Shown here one piece after another: positions 1-6,179 of a DNA stretch of 7,413 bases. The position numbers and the translations under genes were made by a program. The notes below the pieces were generated by a model. The model was not told where the DNA came from, ran no database searches, and was given only the letters and a program-made list of their open reading frames with translations. How positions within the stretch are numbered: position 1 is the stretch's first letter; every line of letters begins with the position of its first letter. The DNA comes from an uncultured Flavobacteriales bacterium (GTDB taxonomy: Bacteria > Bacteroidota > Bacteroidia > Flavobacteriales > Vicingaceae), in the NCBI GenBank assembly GCA_913052515.1, contig CAJXFJ010000069.1, forward strand, positions 1 through 7,413. Direction: 5' to 3'.

Positions 1-1
1 A

Positions 2-544
2 TCAACTTTTCCTGTCTCAGATAGAGTAATAAAGAAATATAATTGCAAAGATTACTTTGACGATTTTAAACATAAAAAACAGTCAGGTTGGATTGTAAGT
101 TACTACAATGACACAATTAAAATTGACGTCAAAAAAGACGGATGGACTTATGGTGTCCAATTAAAAGACTCTATTGACTATCGGACTATTTATACTGATT
201 CTTCCATATACTATTTAGACACAAACAACAGATGTATAGGAATAAATAATGATTATCAAGTCAATTACTTAACAAAAGACTCAGTTAAATACAGACGAAT
301 TTTTAGTGATAGTTCTATCTACACTATTGTTTGTCTTTCAAGTAGAAAGAATGTTTCAAAATTTCAATATACTCTAACAGAAAAGCTAACTAAATCTAGT
401 AGTCTTTATCCGGAAATTGAAGAGGGAACAACTAAGACATTGTATACCATAGGAAAAAAAGGAATTCCAATTAAACTAAAAGTAATCAAAGCAATAAATG
501 ATAATCACAAGGTAGAGGGTTCAATTATGACAATAAAATTTTAA
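2..544 (+). CDS. Unrecognised protein, C-terminal part (5' end outside window)
   Basis: An open frame of 180 codons runs from the left edge to a TAA at 542-544; its start lies upstream of the window. I do not recognise the family. The visible part is hydrophilic, rich in Lys, Asp, Ser, Tyr and Ile, with alternating polar and aromatic residues that suggest beta structure. It has no transmembrane segment and no catalytic motif I can name. A 17-residue motif occurs twice, at visible residues 55-71 and 92-108, with 11 of 17 residues identical and a 37-residue period, which suggests repeated beta units as in secreted repeat proteins. The chain ends in Lys-Phe. The unbroken frame of this length and the terminator downstream of its stop support a real gene. 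Function is unknown. Confidence 0.7.
   Translation, partial: STFPVSDRVIKKYNCKDYFDDFKHKKQSGWIVSYYNDTIKIDVKKDGWTYGVQLKDSIDYRTIYTDSSIYYLDTNNRCIGINNDYQVNYLTKDSVKYRRIFSDSSIYTIVCLSSRKNVSKFQYTLTEKLTKSSSLYPEIEEGTTKTLYTIGKKGIPIKLKVIKAINDNHKVEGSIMTIKF
164..325 (+). repeat. Two-copy protein-level repeat inside the partial gene
   Basis: Unit 1 (164-214) encodes KDSIDYRTIYTDSSIYY and unit 2 (275-325) encodes KDSVKYRRIFSDSSIYT. They share 11 of 17 residues, and most differences are conservative (I/V, Y/F, T/S). The DNA has diverged more, at many synonymous positions, so this is an old internal duplication kept by selection on the protein. More units may lie upstream of the window. Confidence 0.6.
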
Positions 545-566
545 AGATAAACTACACACAACAAAA

Positions 567-651
567 GTAACCGATCCCGCCTCGCGCGGGACAGCTGCGC
601 AACCCTCTTTTTATTAAAAAGCAAACATTGTAAGCCCTTTTAAGAGGGCTT
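567..651 (+). repeat. Dispersed structured intergenic repeat, copy A
   Basis: The element begins GTAACCGATCCCGCC and ends at the GGGCTT of the terminator hairpin. It contains a GC-rich hairpin (TCCCGC 575-580 with GCGGGA 586-591, five-base loop), conspicuous in AT-rich surroundings, and then a second small hairpin (CTTTTT 607-612 with AAAAAG 616-621). A diverged copy lies at 2217-2303, also just downstream of a stop codon and in the same orientation. The first 40 aligned positions match at 30. The palindromes, the small size and the location after genes resemble REP-like elements or a gene-end MITE remnant, but I cannot assign a named family. Confidence 0.6.
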
Positions 652-657
652 TTTTTT
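632..657 (+). terminator. Rho-independent terminator after the partial gene
   Basis: AAGCCCT (632-638) pairs with AGGGCTT (645-651) in a perfect 7-bp stem with a six-base loop, and a run of eight T (650-657) follows. It lies 88 nt after the TAA of the upstream gene and points the same way. The other strand has no matching T run, so it should act on + strand transcription only. It forms the 3' end of repeat copy A. Confidence 0.8.
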
Positions 658-861
658 GTCAGTTATTACTTTCTCCCCACTTTAAGCAAACAAGAAATAA
701 AGATCCCATTCGAACGATACTGGCTGGCAATCTCAAGTTTATCGTTTTTTTTAGAGTTTTTGTTGGGTATATATGTGGTGTAAATGGTATAACTTAACGA
801 ACATAAGCAATATGAATTGAAAACACAGTTTGCAATTGAGACCTATACATTTTTACAAAAC

Positions 862-891
862 TTGAAGTTAATTTACATTCGTTTACGCTTA
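862..891 (+). promoter_or_regulatory. Candidate Bacteroidota-type promoter for the peptidase-like lipoprotein gene
   Basis: TTG at 862-864 is followed after 19 nt by TACGCTTA (884-891). The Bacteroidota sigma-ABfr consensus is TTG, about 19-21 nt, then TAnnTTTG. The -33 match is complete and the -7 element matches four of six fixed positions. Transcription would start near 898, leaving a leader of about 43 nt. Short AT-rich motifs occur easily by chance, so this is tentative. Confidence 0.25.
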
Positions 892-940
892 TCCTGAAAG
901 TTAAAGTCGAGATTTAAACCTTTGAATAAATTTAAAATCT

Positions 941-2182
941 ATGATTTCTAGAATTGCAACATTTATTGCTTTAGTTTCGATTACTCTATTATTAGCTTGC
1001 TCCCAAAATCAAAACAACACCAAAAAAACATGGGAAAATGGATGGAAAAAGGAAGGACAGGTATTAAAGTCCATCAAAAATATTCACTTCAACTTTCCTG
1101 ACAAGGGTTTAGCTTTTGATAAAAAAGAAGATTTTGTAGAAGAGTGTTTAAGAGCCATGGAAAGTGATGCAAAAATCATTGGACTTGCTCCATTTACTGA
1201 CACCATCCATATCCGGTTCTTATCATCTCGTCATGAAATGAAGAAACTCGCAGGAATGACTGCTTCGGGTATGGCCCATCCTCATATTCAAACTCTTTTT
1301 ATTGTAGCCAGTTCTAATGAAAAAGTTAAACCACCTATTAAACACGAATTGATGCATCTGATAGCAATGCTTAAATGGGGATATCCGCATTATACTTCAA
1401 CTTGGATAAACGAAGGGCTAGCCACTTATGCAGAGGATTATTGTAATGGTTATAGCGTTTCTGAGATTTATAGATACTTTTTGCAAACGGAGAAACTCAT
1501 TCCAATTGATTCTTTGGTTACAAACTTTCATCGTCAAGCAGAAATGATTGCTTACCATCAATCTGCATATGTAGTTGAATATCTTTTAAAAAATTACAGC
1601 ATCAAACAATTTAAAAGACTTTGGTCAGAAGGCTTTGATAAATTTCAATCTATTTATAAGATAAGCTTCCAAGAAATGAAAAAGCAATTGGAAATAGATA
1701 TTTTAAAAAAACATCCTGAAAGTCCGACTCTTGATTGGGAAGTATTTAAAGCAGGATGTATGAAATCACAACCAACTAACATTTCTAAAAATGAAACTTC
1801 TCTTTCTAATCTTACACCTGAGCAACAATCTGCTTTCGATGCACTAAATAAATTACAACAGAGTACAGATGAAATGAACCGCTTGTATTCAACTTTTGCT
1901 GGAGTTATTCAACCTTGTTATCCTCCAGATACGAGTTTGACAATTTCGCAAGAGGAGTTACTGATAGCTATGAAGAAATTTGTAACAAACAATTGCAAAA
2001 ATCTGACAGATGAGGAACGCAATAAACTTGCCTCCACATCTGTATTGGCCCAAGAAGAATACACTGTTTCACTTTGTTTTGGTAATTCCACAAATGTGTC
2101 TTTTGAGAGTGGCATTCCTATGAGGGGAACTTGGATCATGCCAAATGTTCTGGGCCACAGAGATGTAATCATTGTATGGTGA
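941..2182 (+). CDS. Lipoprotein with gluzincin (peptidase MA/M1-like) zinc-protease core
   Basis: A 413-residue predicted lipoprotein. The signal peptide (about residues 1-19) ends in LLLAC, so Cys20 should be lipidated and the protein anchored in the envelope. The catalytic core is visible: HELMH at 135-139 and WINEGLATYAED at 155-166. The two His and Glu158 form the zinc site with the M1-type HExxH-18-E spacing, and Glu136 would be the general base. AYHQSAYVVEYL (205-215) matches the tyrosine-containing helix seen after the NEG motif in peptidase MA-like proteins. The region after about residue 280 is not recognisable and has several Cys (326, 352, 379). The substrate is unknown; cleavage of an envelope protein or peptide is a family-level inference. 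The ATG follows an in-frame TGA at 923-925. No Shine-Dalgarno is seen, as usual in this phylum. It appears to be transcribed alone. Confidence 0.85.
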   Translation: MISRIATFIALVSITLLLACSQNQNNTKKTWENGWKKEGQVLKSIKNIHFNFPDKGLAFDKKEDFVEECLRAMESDAKIIGLAPFTDTIHIRFLSSRHEMKKLAGMTASGMAHPHIQTLFIVASSNEKVKPPIKHELMHLIAMLKWGYPHYTSTWINEGLATYAEDYCNGYSVSEIYRYFLQTEKLIPIDSLVTNFHRQAEMIAYHQSAYVVEYLLKNYSIKQFKRLWSEGFDKFQSIYKISFQEMKKQLEIDILKKHPESPTLDWEVFKAGCMKSQPTNISKNETSLSNLTPEQQSAFDALNKLQQSTDEMNRLYSTFAGVIQPCYPPDTSLTISQEELLIAMKKFVTNNCKNLTDEERNKLASTSVLAQEEYTVSLCFGNSTNVSFESGIPMRGTWIMPNVLGHRDVIIVW

Positions 2183-2216
2183 ATTATACTAATGCTAAAA
2201 ACACCTTCCAATATCA

Positions 2217-2303
2217 GTAACTGATTCCACCTCTTACGTGACAGCTCCAAAACCCTCCTTTTTGTTAAAAAGCAACTCATTACTTGCCATTTTAGAAGGG
2301 CTT
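2217..2303 (+). repeat. Dispersed structured intergenic repeat, copy B (decayed)
   Basis: It begins GTAACTGATTCCACC, 35 nt after the lipoprotein stop, and aligns with copy A (567-651) end to end with about 2 nt of net length difference. The first 40 positions match at 30; ACAGCT, AACCCT and TTAAAAAGCAA are identical. The AT hairpin (CTTTTT 2258-2263 with AAAAAG 2267-2272) is intact. The GC stem of copy A is lost through mismatches in both arms, and the terminator stem is reduced to about 3 bp with no T run. It is therefore unlikely to be an efficient terminator. Confidence 0.6.
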
Positions 2304-2362
2304 ATTATCCTTTTTATCAATTCTAAAGTCTGAAATGGCATTGACAAACACTTGAATGACAC

Positions 2363-2392
2363 TTCACCAAAAGCACAAACTTCTTATTTTTA
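2363..2392 (+). promoter_or_regulatory. Candidate promoter for the seven-gene operon
   Basis: TTC (2363-2365), 19 nt, then TATTTTTA (2385-2392) matches two of three and five of six fixed positions of the Bacteroidota TTG/TAnnTTTG promoter, giving a leader of about 60 nt. An equally good alternative is TTC (2415-2417), 19 nt, TATTTCTG (2437-2444), which would give an almost leaderless message. I cannot choose between them from sequence. Confidence 0.25.
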
Positions 2393-2457
2393 ACTTCGTC
2401 AATTTAACACTCAATTCCGCTATTAATACCGAATAATATTTCTGAATTTCATTTATC

Positions 2458-3510
2458 ATGAACCTCTTTTTTAAACTCCTAAAATCGGTATTTAACATCC
2501 AAAAATTCAACAGTACCAATGCGCTTTATCATCGTCAGGCCAAGGCTTTGTTAGCGGAATTTAATGTTGATTACAGTTTGTCAGGAGATGATAATCTACC
2601 GCACAATGTGCTTTTAAAAATGCAATGGTACATGGCCGAGTTTATTTACTCTGCTGAAATGCTCAATGATTTGTTAGGTCAAAAATCAACCGATAAAGAA
2701 CAGCGGACTTACCTTTTAAGCGGAGCTGTAGTGGCCATTTGTGATTTAATTATCGATGATTTAAATCTGACTTCCCAAGAAATTGAGAACTTAAAAAGAC
2801 CGTCTAAAGACAAGATTTATGAGCGAGATATTTTTAAGCTTTATCAATCGCTTTATCATGCCTTTTTTGACAACTTAGGTGCAAAAAAATCCTTAACTCT
2901 TCACTACTACGAACTGCTTTATGATGCACAAATCCGAAGCAAAAAACAATTCGACTCGAGCATATCCAAATCGGAAGTAGATGAAATTTGCATTGAAAAA
3001 GGAGGCTACAGTTTACTTTATATTCGTGCATTATTGAATGAAGAATTCTACCCAGATGAAGAAAAAACATGGTTTGAAATTGGCGGATACATTCAGTTTT
3101 GCAATGATGCTCAAGACTTACACAAAGACTTATTAAACAAGCTTCGAACTTTTGGTAGCTGTCGCTCTAGCTTAGAAGAAATTGCTATTGATTTAGACCA
3201 ACAAAAAGTGGTGGCTTTTAGCTTGTTAAAAAGCAGTCCGTATCAAAAACAAGCGAAAGACTTTTTACTTTTTACCTTACACAGCATGGGCATTGGAATT
3301 CTTGCCAAGCTACACCAATATCATTTGCTGTGCAATAAGCAATATTCAAGTTCTACATTGGCTTCAAAAACGAAATCAGAAGTTCGCCCCATGTTAAGAC
3401 CAATCAAACTCATCCCCTATTGGTTTCCACGCATTTTGAAATACCAATACCAAAAAGTGAATCAGCCTTTTAATTTTAAGTTTAACTTGCAAAACGCTAA
3501 AAGTAACTAA
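2458..3510 (+). CDS. Class I isoprenoid-synthase-like all-helical protein
   Basis: A 350-residue protein with no signal peptide, almost certainly all-helical. Motifs in the order of the trans-isoprenyl diphosphate/terpene synthase fold are visible. An acidic first motif, CDLIIDDL (95-102), is in the place of the Asp-rich helix. KGGYSLLYIRALL (181-193) resembles the K-(T/G)-(A/G) motif before helix G. GGYIQFCNDAQDLHKDL (209-225) matches the G..fQi.DD..D pattern, with Asn216 for the first Asp; N216-D217-x2-D220-x3-D224 also resembles the NSE metal triad of terpene synthases. If active it would use Mg2+ and a prenyl diphosphate; substrate and product are not predictable. The basic, aromatic C-terminus (310-345) has no counterpart I know and may touch the membrane. 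An in-frame TGA at 2443-2445 limits the start to this ATG. It is the first gene of the operon. Confidence 0.65.
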   Translation: MNLFFKLLKSVFNIQKFNSTNALYHRQAKALLAEFNVDYSLSGDDNLPHNVLLKMQWYMAEFIYSAEMLNDLLGQKSTDKEQRTYLLSGAVVAICDLIIDDLNLTSQEIENLKRPSKDKIYERDIFKLYQSLYHAFFDNLGAKKSLTLHYYELLYDAQIRSKKQFDSSISKSEVDEICIEKGGYSLLYIRALLNEEFYPDEEKTWFEIGGYIQFCNDAQDLHKDLLNKLRTFGSCRSSLEEIAIDLDQQKVVAFSLLKSSPYQKQAKDFLLFTLHSMGIGILAKLHQYHLLCNKQYSSSTLASKTKSEVRPMLRPIKLIPYWFPRILKYQYQKVNQPFNFKFNLQNAKSN

Positions 3511-3527
3511 TATCAACCATTTTCATC

Positions 3528-4001
3528 ATGATTCGTCAAACCGCTCTACTCCTATTCATTTTCTTTTTAGCGATTGTTGCTTGTGATTCTATACAAGAAA
3601 AAAGTCAAAGTATTATAGAAAAAACAAGCACAAAATCAAAACGCCCAATCAACCCTAATGGGGATAGTGAATTGGCTTTAATGATGCGAGCCTTGTATGA
3701 AGAAGCAGATTCAGTGCGCAAGCAAATAGCAGAAGGCAAAAAAGTAAATCTGAGCTTAGACCATAGTCGCATATTAAGTGCACATGCTACAGAACCTGAA
3801 AAAGTGGCTACGGCCGAATACAAAGGATTTGCACAACTTTACTTACATCATGTTAAACAATTACAAGGAGCAGAAGGTGAAGAAGCACAAGCTTCATTTA
3901 ATGCACTTGTTGAAAGTTGCTTAAGCTGCCACAAAGCCCTCTGTCCAGGTCCTGTTGTTCGGATTAAAAAGCTTCAAAAGCCTTACAAACCAACTCAATA
4001 A
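3528..4001 (+). CDS. Monoheme c-type cytochrome-like lipoprotein
   Basis: A 157-residue envelope lipoprotein. The signal peptide (about 1-18) ends in AIVAC, making Cys19 the lipidation site. A single heme-c motif, CLSCH (131-135), lies near the C-terminus and is followed by Cys139 and Pro140-Gly141-Pro142. The region from about 48 to 135 is predicted helical, with heme attached in the last helix. This arrangement resembles the four-helix cytochrome c'/c-556 group, in which a Met near the N-terminal helix can be the sixth ligand; Met52 or Met53 could serve here, by inference. It probably handles electrons or senses a ligand on the periplasmic side of a membrane. It lies 17 nt after the isoprenoid-synthase-like gene and 12 nt before the aminotransferase homologue. 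Family assignment below c-type heme protein is uncertain. Confidence 0.75.
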   Translation: MIRQTALLLFIFFLAIVACDSIQEKSQSIIEKTSTKSKRPINPNGDSELALMMRALYEEADSVRKQIAEGKKVNLSLDHSRILSAHATEPEKVATAEYKGFAQLYLHHVKQLQGAEGEEAQASFNALVESCLSCHKALCPGPVVRIKKLQKPYKPTQ

Positions 4002-4013
4002 AACAATTTAAAT

Positions 4014-4919
4014 ATGCACGGAACTCATAATGCCCTAGAAGACGCTAGAAACGAAAACGTTCAGATTTTTATTAATGGCGACTTTTTCCCTCGTCATGAA
4101 GCTAAAATATCAGTCTTTGATAGCGGATATCTGGTTGGCGATGGTGTTTGGGAAGGAATTCGCTTGCACGAAAATAAACTTGTGTTTTGGGAAGACCACA
4201 TGAACCGTATGTGGCAATCGGCTAAAGTAGTTGGCATTCCGTTAAACTTTAGCAAGGAAAAACTGAAAAGTTGGGTCATGCAAACGGTTGAGAAAAATAA
4301 TATGCACGATCATGTACATATTCGAATCATGCTCACCAGAGGCATCAAAAAAACACCTTCACAAGATCCCCGATTGACCATTACCGAGCCTAATCTTGTA
4401 ATTATTGCAGAGCACAAAAAAGCTTCTGAAGAAACCAAAAAGAGAGGCATCAGTCTGTTTACCTCTACCTTCAGAAGAGGGAACCCCGATTATTTGGACC
4501 CGCGCTTAAATTGCCATAGCAAATTGCATGAAGTACAAGCCCTTATGCAAGCCATTGAAGCCGGAGCCGATGAAGCACTGATGCTCGATCCGCATGGTTT
4601 TGTGGCCACTTGTAATGCCACCAATTTCTTTATGATTAGTCGTGGAGAAGTTTGGACTTCTACCGGACAGTATTGCATGAATGGAATCACCCGTGCGAAG
4701 GTGATTGAAGTTTGTCAAGAAAATGACATTCCCTGCCAACAGAAAAACTTCTCCTTGTTTGATGTTTATGGAGCTGACGAAGCCTTTGTTACAGGTTCTT
4801 TTGGTGGCCTCACCCCTGTTCATACCATTGATGGGAAAAAGATTGGAAATGGTGACTTTTCTCTTACTCAAAAGCTTTCAAATTTGTATCAACAAAAAAT
4901 AAAGAATGAACTCCACTAA
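4014..4919 (+). CDS. Fold-type IV (BCAT/DAAT-like) aminotransferase homologue with altered PLP site
   Basis: A 301-residue cytoplasmic protein, near the usual family length. Class IV landmarks are visible: FINGDFFPR (19-27), VFDSGYLVGDGVWEGIR (34-50), HMNRMWQSAK (62-71, Arg65 matching the PLP phosphate-binding Arg), GADEALMLDPHGFV (184-197), GITR (224-227) and TGSFGGLTPV (260-269). Family enzymes move amino groups between amino acids and 2-oxo acids, or lyse aminodeoxychorismate, using PLP. Two key positions are unusual. In LDPRLNCHSK (161-170), Arg164 falls where the Schiff-base Lys of BCAT/DAAT is expected, and Lys170 is six residues later. In GFVATCNATN (195-204), Thr199 replaces the Glu contacting the PLP ring nitrogen. 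Either Lys170 serves or catalysis is altered. The substrate is unknown and a BCAT label would overstate the evidence. Its 3' end overlaps the next gene by 14 nt. Confidence 0.85.
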   Translation: MHGTHNALEDARNENVQIFINGDFFPRHEAKISVFDSGYLVGDGVWEGIRLHENKLVFWEDHMNRMWQSAKVVGIPLNFSKEKLKSWVMQTVEKNNMHDHVHIRIMLTRGIKKTPSQDPRLTITEPNLVIIAEHKKASEETKKRGISLFTSTFRRGNPDYLDPRLNCHSKLHEVQALMQAIEAGADEALMLDPHGFVATCNATNFFMISRGEVWTSTGQYCMNGITRAKVIEVCQENDIPCQQKNFSLFDVYGADEAFVTGSFGGLTPVHTIDGKKIGNGDFSLTQKLSNLYQQKIKNELH

Positions 4920-5637
4920 GCGTATTTGTCTATGGTCGGGGCCAAGAAATATCAGTACGGCCCTCATGTACTCTTTCGGAAATCGAGCGGATACCGCTGT
5001 AGTAGACGAACCCTTTTATGGCTATTACTTAGCAAATAGCAAGGCAAGCGATTATCACCCTTCAGCCCAAGAAATCATTCAAAGTATGGAGTGCGATGGG
5101 CAGAAAGTGATTGAGCAGCTACTTTCAATGAATAGTCATGATATTTTCTTTATTAAGAATATGCCTCATCATGTGTTTAATCTGCCACTTGAATTTTTAG
5201 CAGAAATGGAACACCTTTTACTCATTCGTGAACCTGAAGCTATGGTACGCTCTTTTGCTAAAGTAATTGAACAACCTCAACTGGAAGACTTTGGATATCT
5301 TGACCATTTAAAATTAATTGAGGAGTTAAAAAAGCGAGGATTAAACTTTTACCTGCTTGACTCTAAAGAAGTACTAGCCAATCCTGAAAAGCGATTAAGA
5401 CAATTGTGTTCAGATTTAGAAATACCTTTTAGTAATCAAATGCTGAGTTGGAAAGCAGGACCGAGAAAAGAAGATGGCATTTGGGCAAAACATTGGTACA
5501 AAAATGTTCATCAGTCCAATTCATTTCAGAGTCCCGCCAAAAGTCAAAAAGAAACAATTCCTGAATATTTACACCCCTTGGTAAATGAATTAAATCCGCT
5601 TTATCAAGCTATTATAGATTCCCAAAAGCCCACTTAA
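4906..5637 (+). CDS. Sulfotransferase-like P-loop protein
   Basis: A 243-residue cytoplasmic protein. WSGPRNISTALM (10-21) after the first beta strand is the 5'-phosphosulfate-binding loop of the PAPS sulfotransferase fold, in the PRN.ST variant. DEPFYGYYL (34-42) follows. LLLIREPEAMVRSF (104-117) is the 3'-phosphate motif, with Arg108 and Ser116 at the usual R-x7-S spacing. The C-terminal segment around 180-207, with SWKAGP, DGIWAKHWY and a Ser-Asn-Ser-Phe stretch, is typical of this subfamily. If active it would transfer a sulfuryl group from PAPS; the acceptor is unknown, and some members may only bind nucleotide. Its ATG lies inside the aminotransferase homologue (14-nt overlap), implying coupled translation. 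I recall plant BCAT-like proteins that fuse the two domains. The stop overlaps the next start by one base. Confidence 0.75.
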   Translation: MNSTKRICLWSGPRNISTALMYSFGNRADTAVVDEPFYGYYLANSKASDYHPSAQEIIQSMECDGQKVIEQLLSMNSHDIFFIKNMPHHVFNLPLEFLAEMEHLLLIREPEAMVRSFAKVIEQPQLEDFGYLDHLKLIEELKKRGLNFYLLDSKEVLANPEKRLRQLCSDLEIPFSNQMLSWKAGPRKEDGIWAKHWYKNVHQSNSFQSPAKSQKETIPEYLHPLVNELNPLYQAIIDSQKPT

Positions 5638-6179
5638 TGAAAGACTTTTTAAGAAGTATACAATTGATTCAAGACCTAAGAATTGAATTAGAGATCAGTC
5701 AAAATGATTTTGTGAACAAGCTTCGCAATGAAGTAGAAGAAAGTGAATTGGGTTTATTTTCTGATTTTTTTGATGTTTTCTCTTCCAACAAGAAAGAATA
5801 TAAAGGTATGGTTTCTTATGAATCATTTAGAATAAAGCGCAAGCGGAAATTCTTCGATAACAGAGCTAGCAATGCCACTGCAAGTGGAAGGTTTGAGAAT
5901 CGAGAAAATCGCTTAATCATACATGCAGAAATCAACGGCTTTCATAATGGCATGATCTTCTTTTACATCATCATCACGGTTTTTTATCTTTTCTTTTTAT
6001 CCACTTTTATCGGTTTTTCTCAAGCAGACAGCGGATTTAGCTTTTTTGGATTGCCTTTTATTCTCATTCATGCTTTACTCATGTATAGTATTCCTTATTT
6101 TGTAATGCGTAGAGCTAGCAAGCGATTAAAACATAATTTAGAAAGAGAATTTTATTACCTCACAAAACAATCTTCATGA
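5637..6179 (+). CDS. Two-helix membrane protein of unknown function
   Basis: A 180-residue protein of no family I recognise. Residues 1-100 are a charged, probably cytoplasmic domain: a helical stretch rich in Glu, Leu and Asn (1-50), then a basic patch (IKRKRKFF, 66-73) and a probable beta-rich segment ending LIIHAEI. Two hydrophobic segments follow, about 105-127 and 136-157, joined by a short polar loop (QADSGF). The C-terminal tail is basic (RRASKRLKH) and also predicted inside by the positive-inside rule. There is no signal peptide. The start is set by the TAATG junction with the sulfotransferase-like gene. Close coupling on both sides suggests a shared process, but no function can be read from the sequence. 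Confidence 0.7.
   Translation: MKDFLRSIQLIQDLRIELEISQNDFVNKLRNEVEESELGLFSDFFDVFSSNKKEYKGMVSYESFRIKRKRKFFDNRASNATASGRFENRENRLIIHAEINGFHNGMIFFYIIITVFYLFFLSTFIGFSQADSGFSFFGLPFILIHALLMYSIPYFVMRRASKRLKHNLEREFYYLTKQSS

Larger units (their letters stand above)
545..940. other. Intergenic region with repeat, terminator and possible promoter
   Basis: This 396-nt stretch holds no credible gene. The left third contains structured repeat copy A and an intrinsic terminator. From 658 to about 860 I see only AT-rich sequence with homopolymer runs, including a T8 run near 745-752, and no ORF, RNA gene or clear operator. The last 80 nt contain a candidate promoter for the lipoprotein gene that follows. Confidence 0.6.

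Noticed and set aside
567..651. CRISPR repeat or tRNA-like reading of the GC-rich hairpin region
   Set aside because: Only two diverged copies 1.6 kb apart without spacers, and no cloverleaf or anticodon arm can be drawn.
917..924. AACCTTTG as a -7 promoter element near the lipoprotein start
   Set aside because: It lacks the TA of TAnnTTTG and has no TTG about 19 nt upstream; the 862-891 candidate fits better.
1918..2280. 120-codon open frame on the - strand over the end of the lipoprotein gene and repeat copy B
   Set aside because: It lies opposite a well-supported gene, begins inside the repeat, shows no domain and has the composition of a reverse-strand shadow.
2286..2316. Intrinsic terminator after the peptidase-like lipoprotein gene
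   Set aside because: The best stem at GCC...GGC is about 3 bp with a long loop, and the short T run at 2311-2315 is about 10 nt away from it.
4506..4871. 121-codon open frame on the - strand inside the aminotransferase homologue
   Set aside because: The + strand protein is clearly homologous to class IV aminotransferases over the same bases; the reverse product has no recognisable features.
4705..4902. Second + strand frame of 65 codons inside the aminotransferase homologue
   Set aside because: Out-of-frame shadow; the main frame keeps family motifs (GITR, ADEAFVTG, TPV) across this interval, so there is no frameshift.
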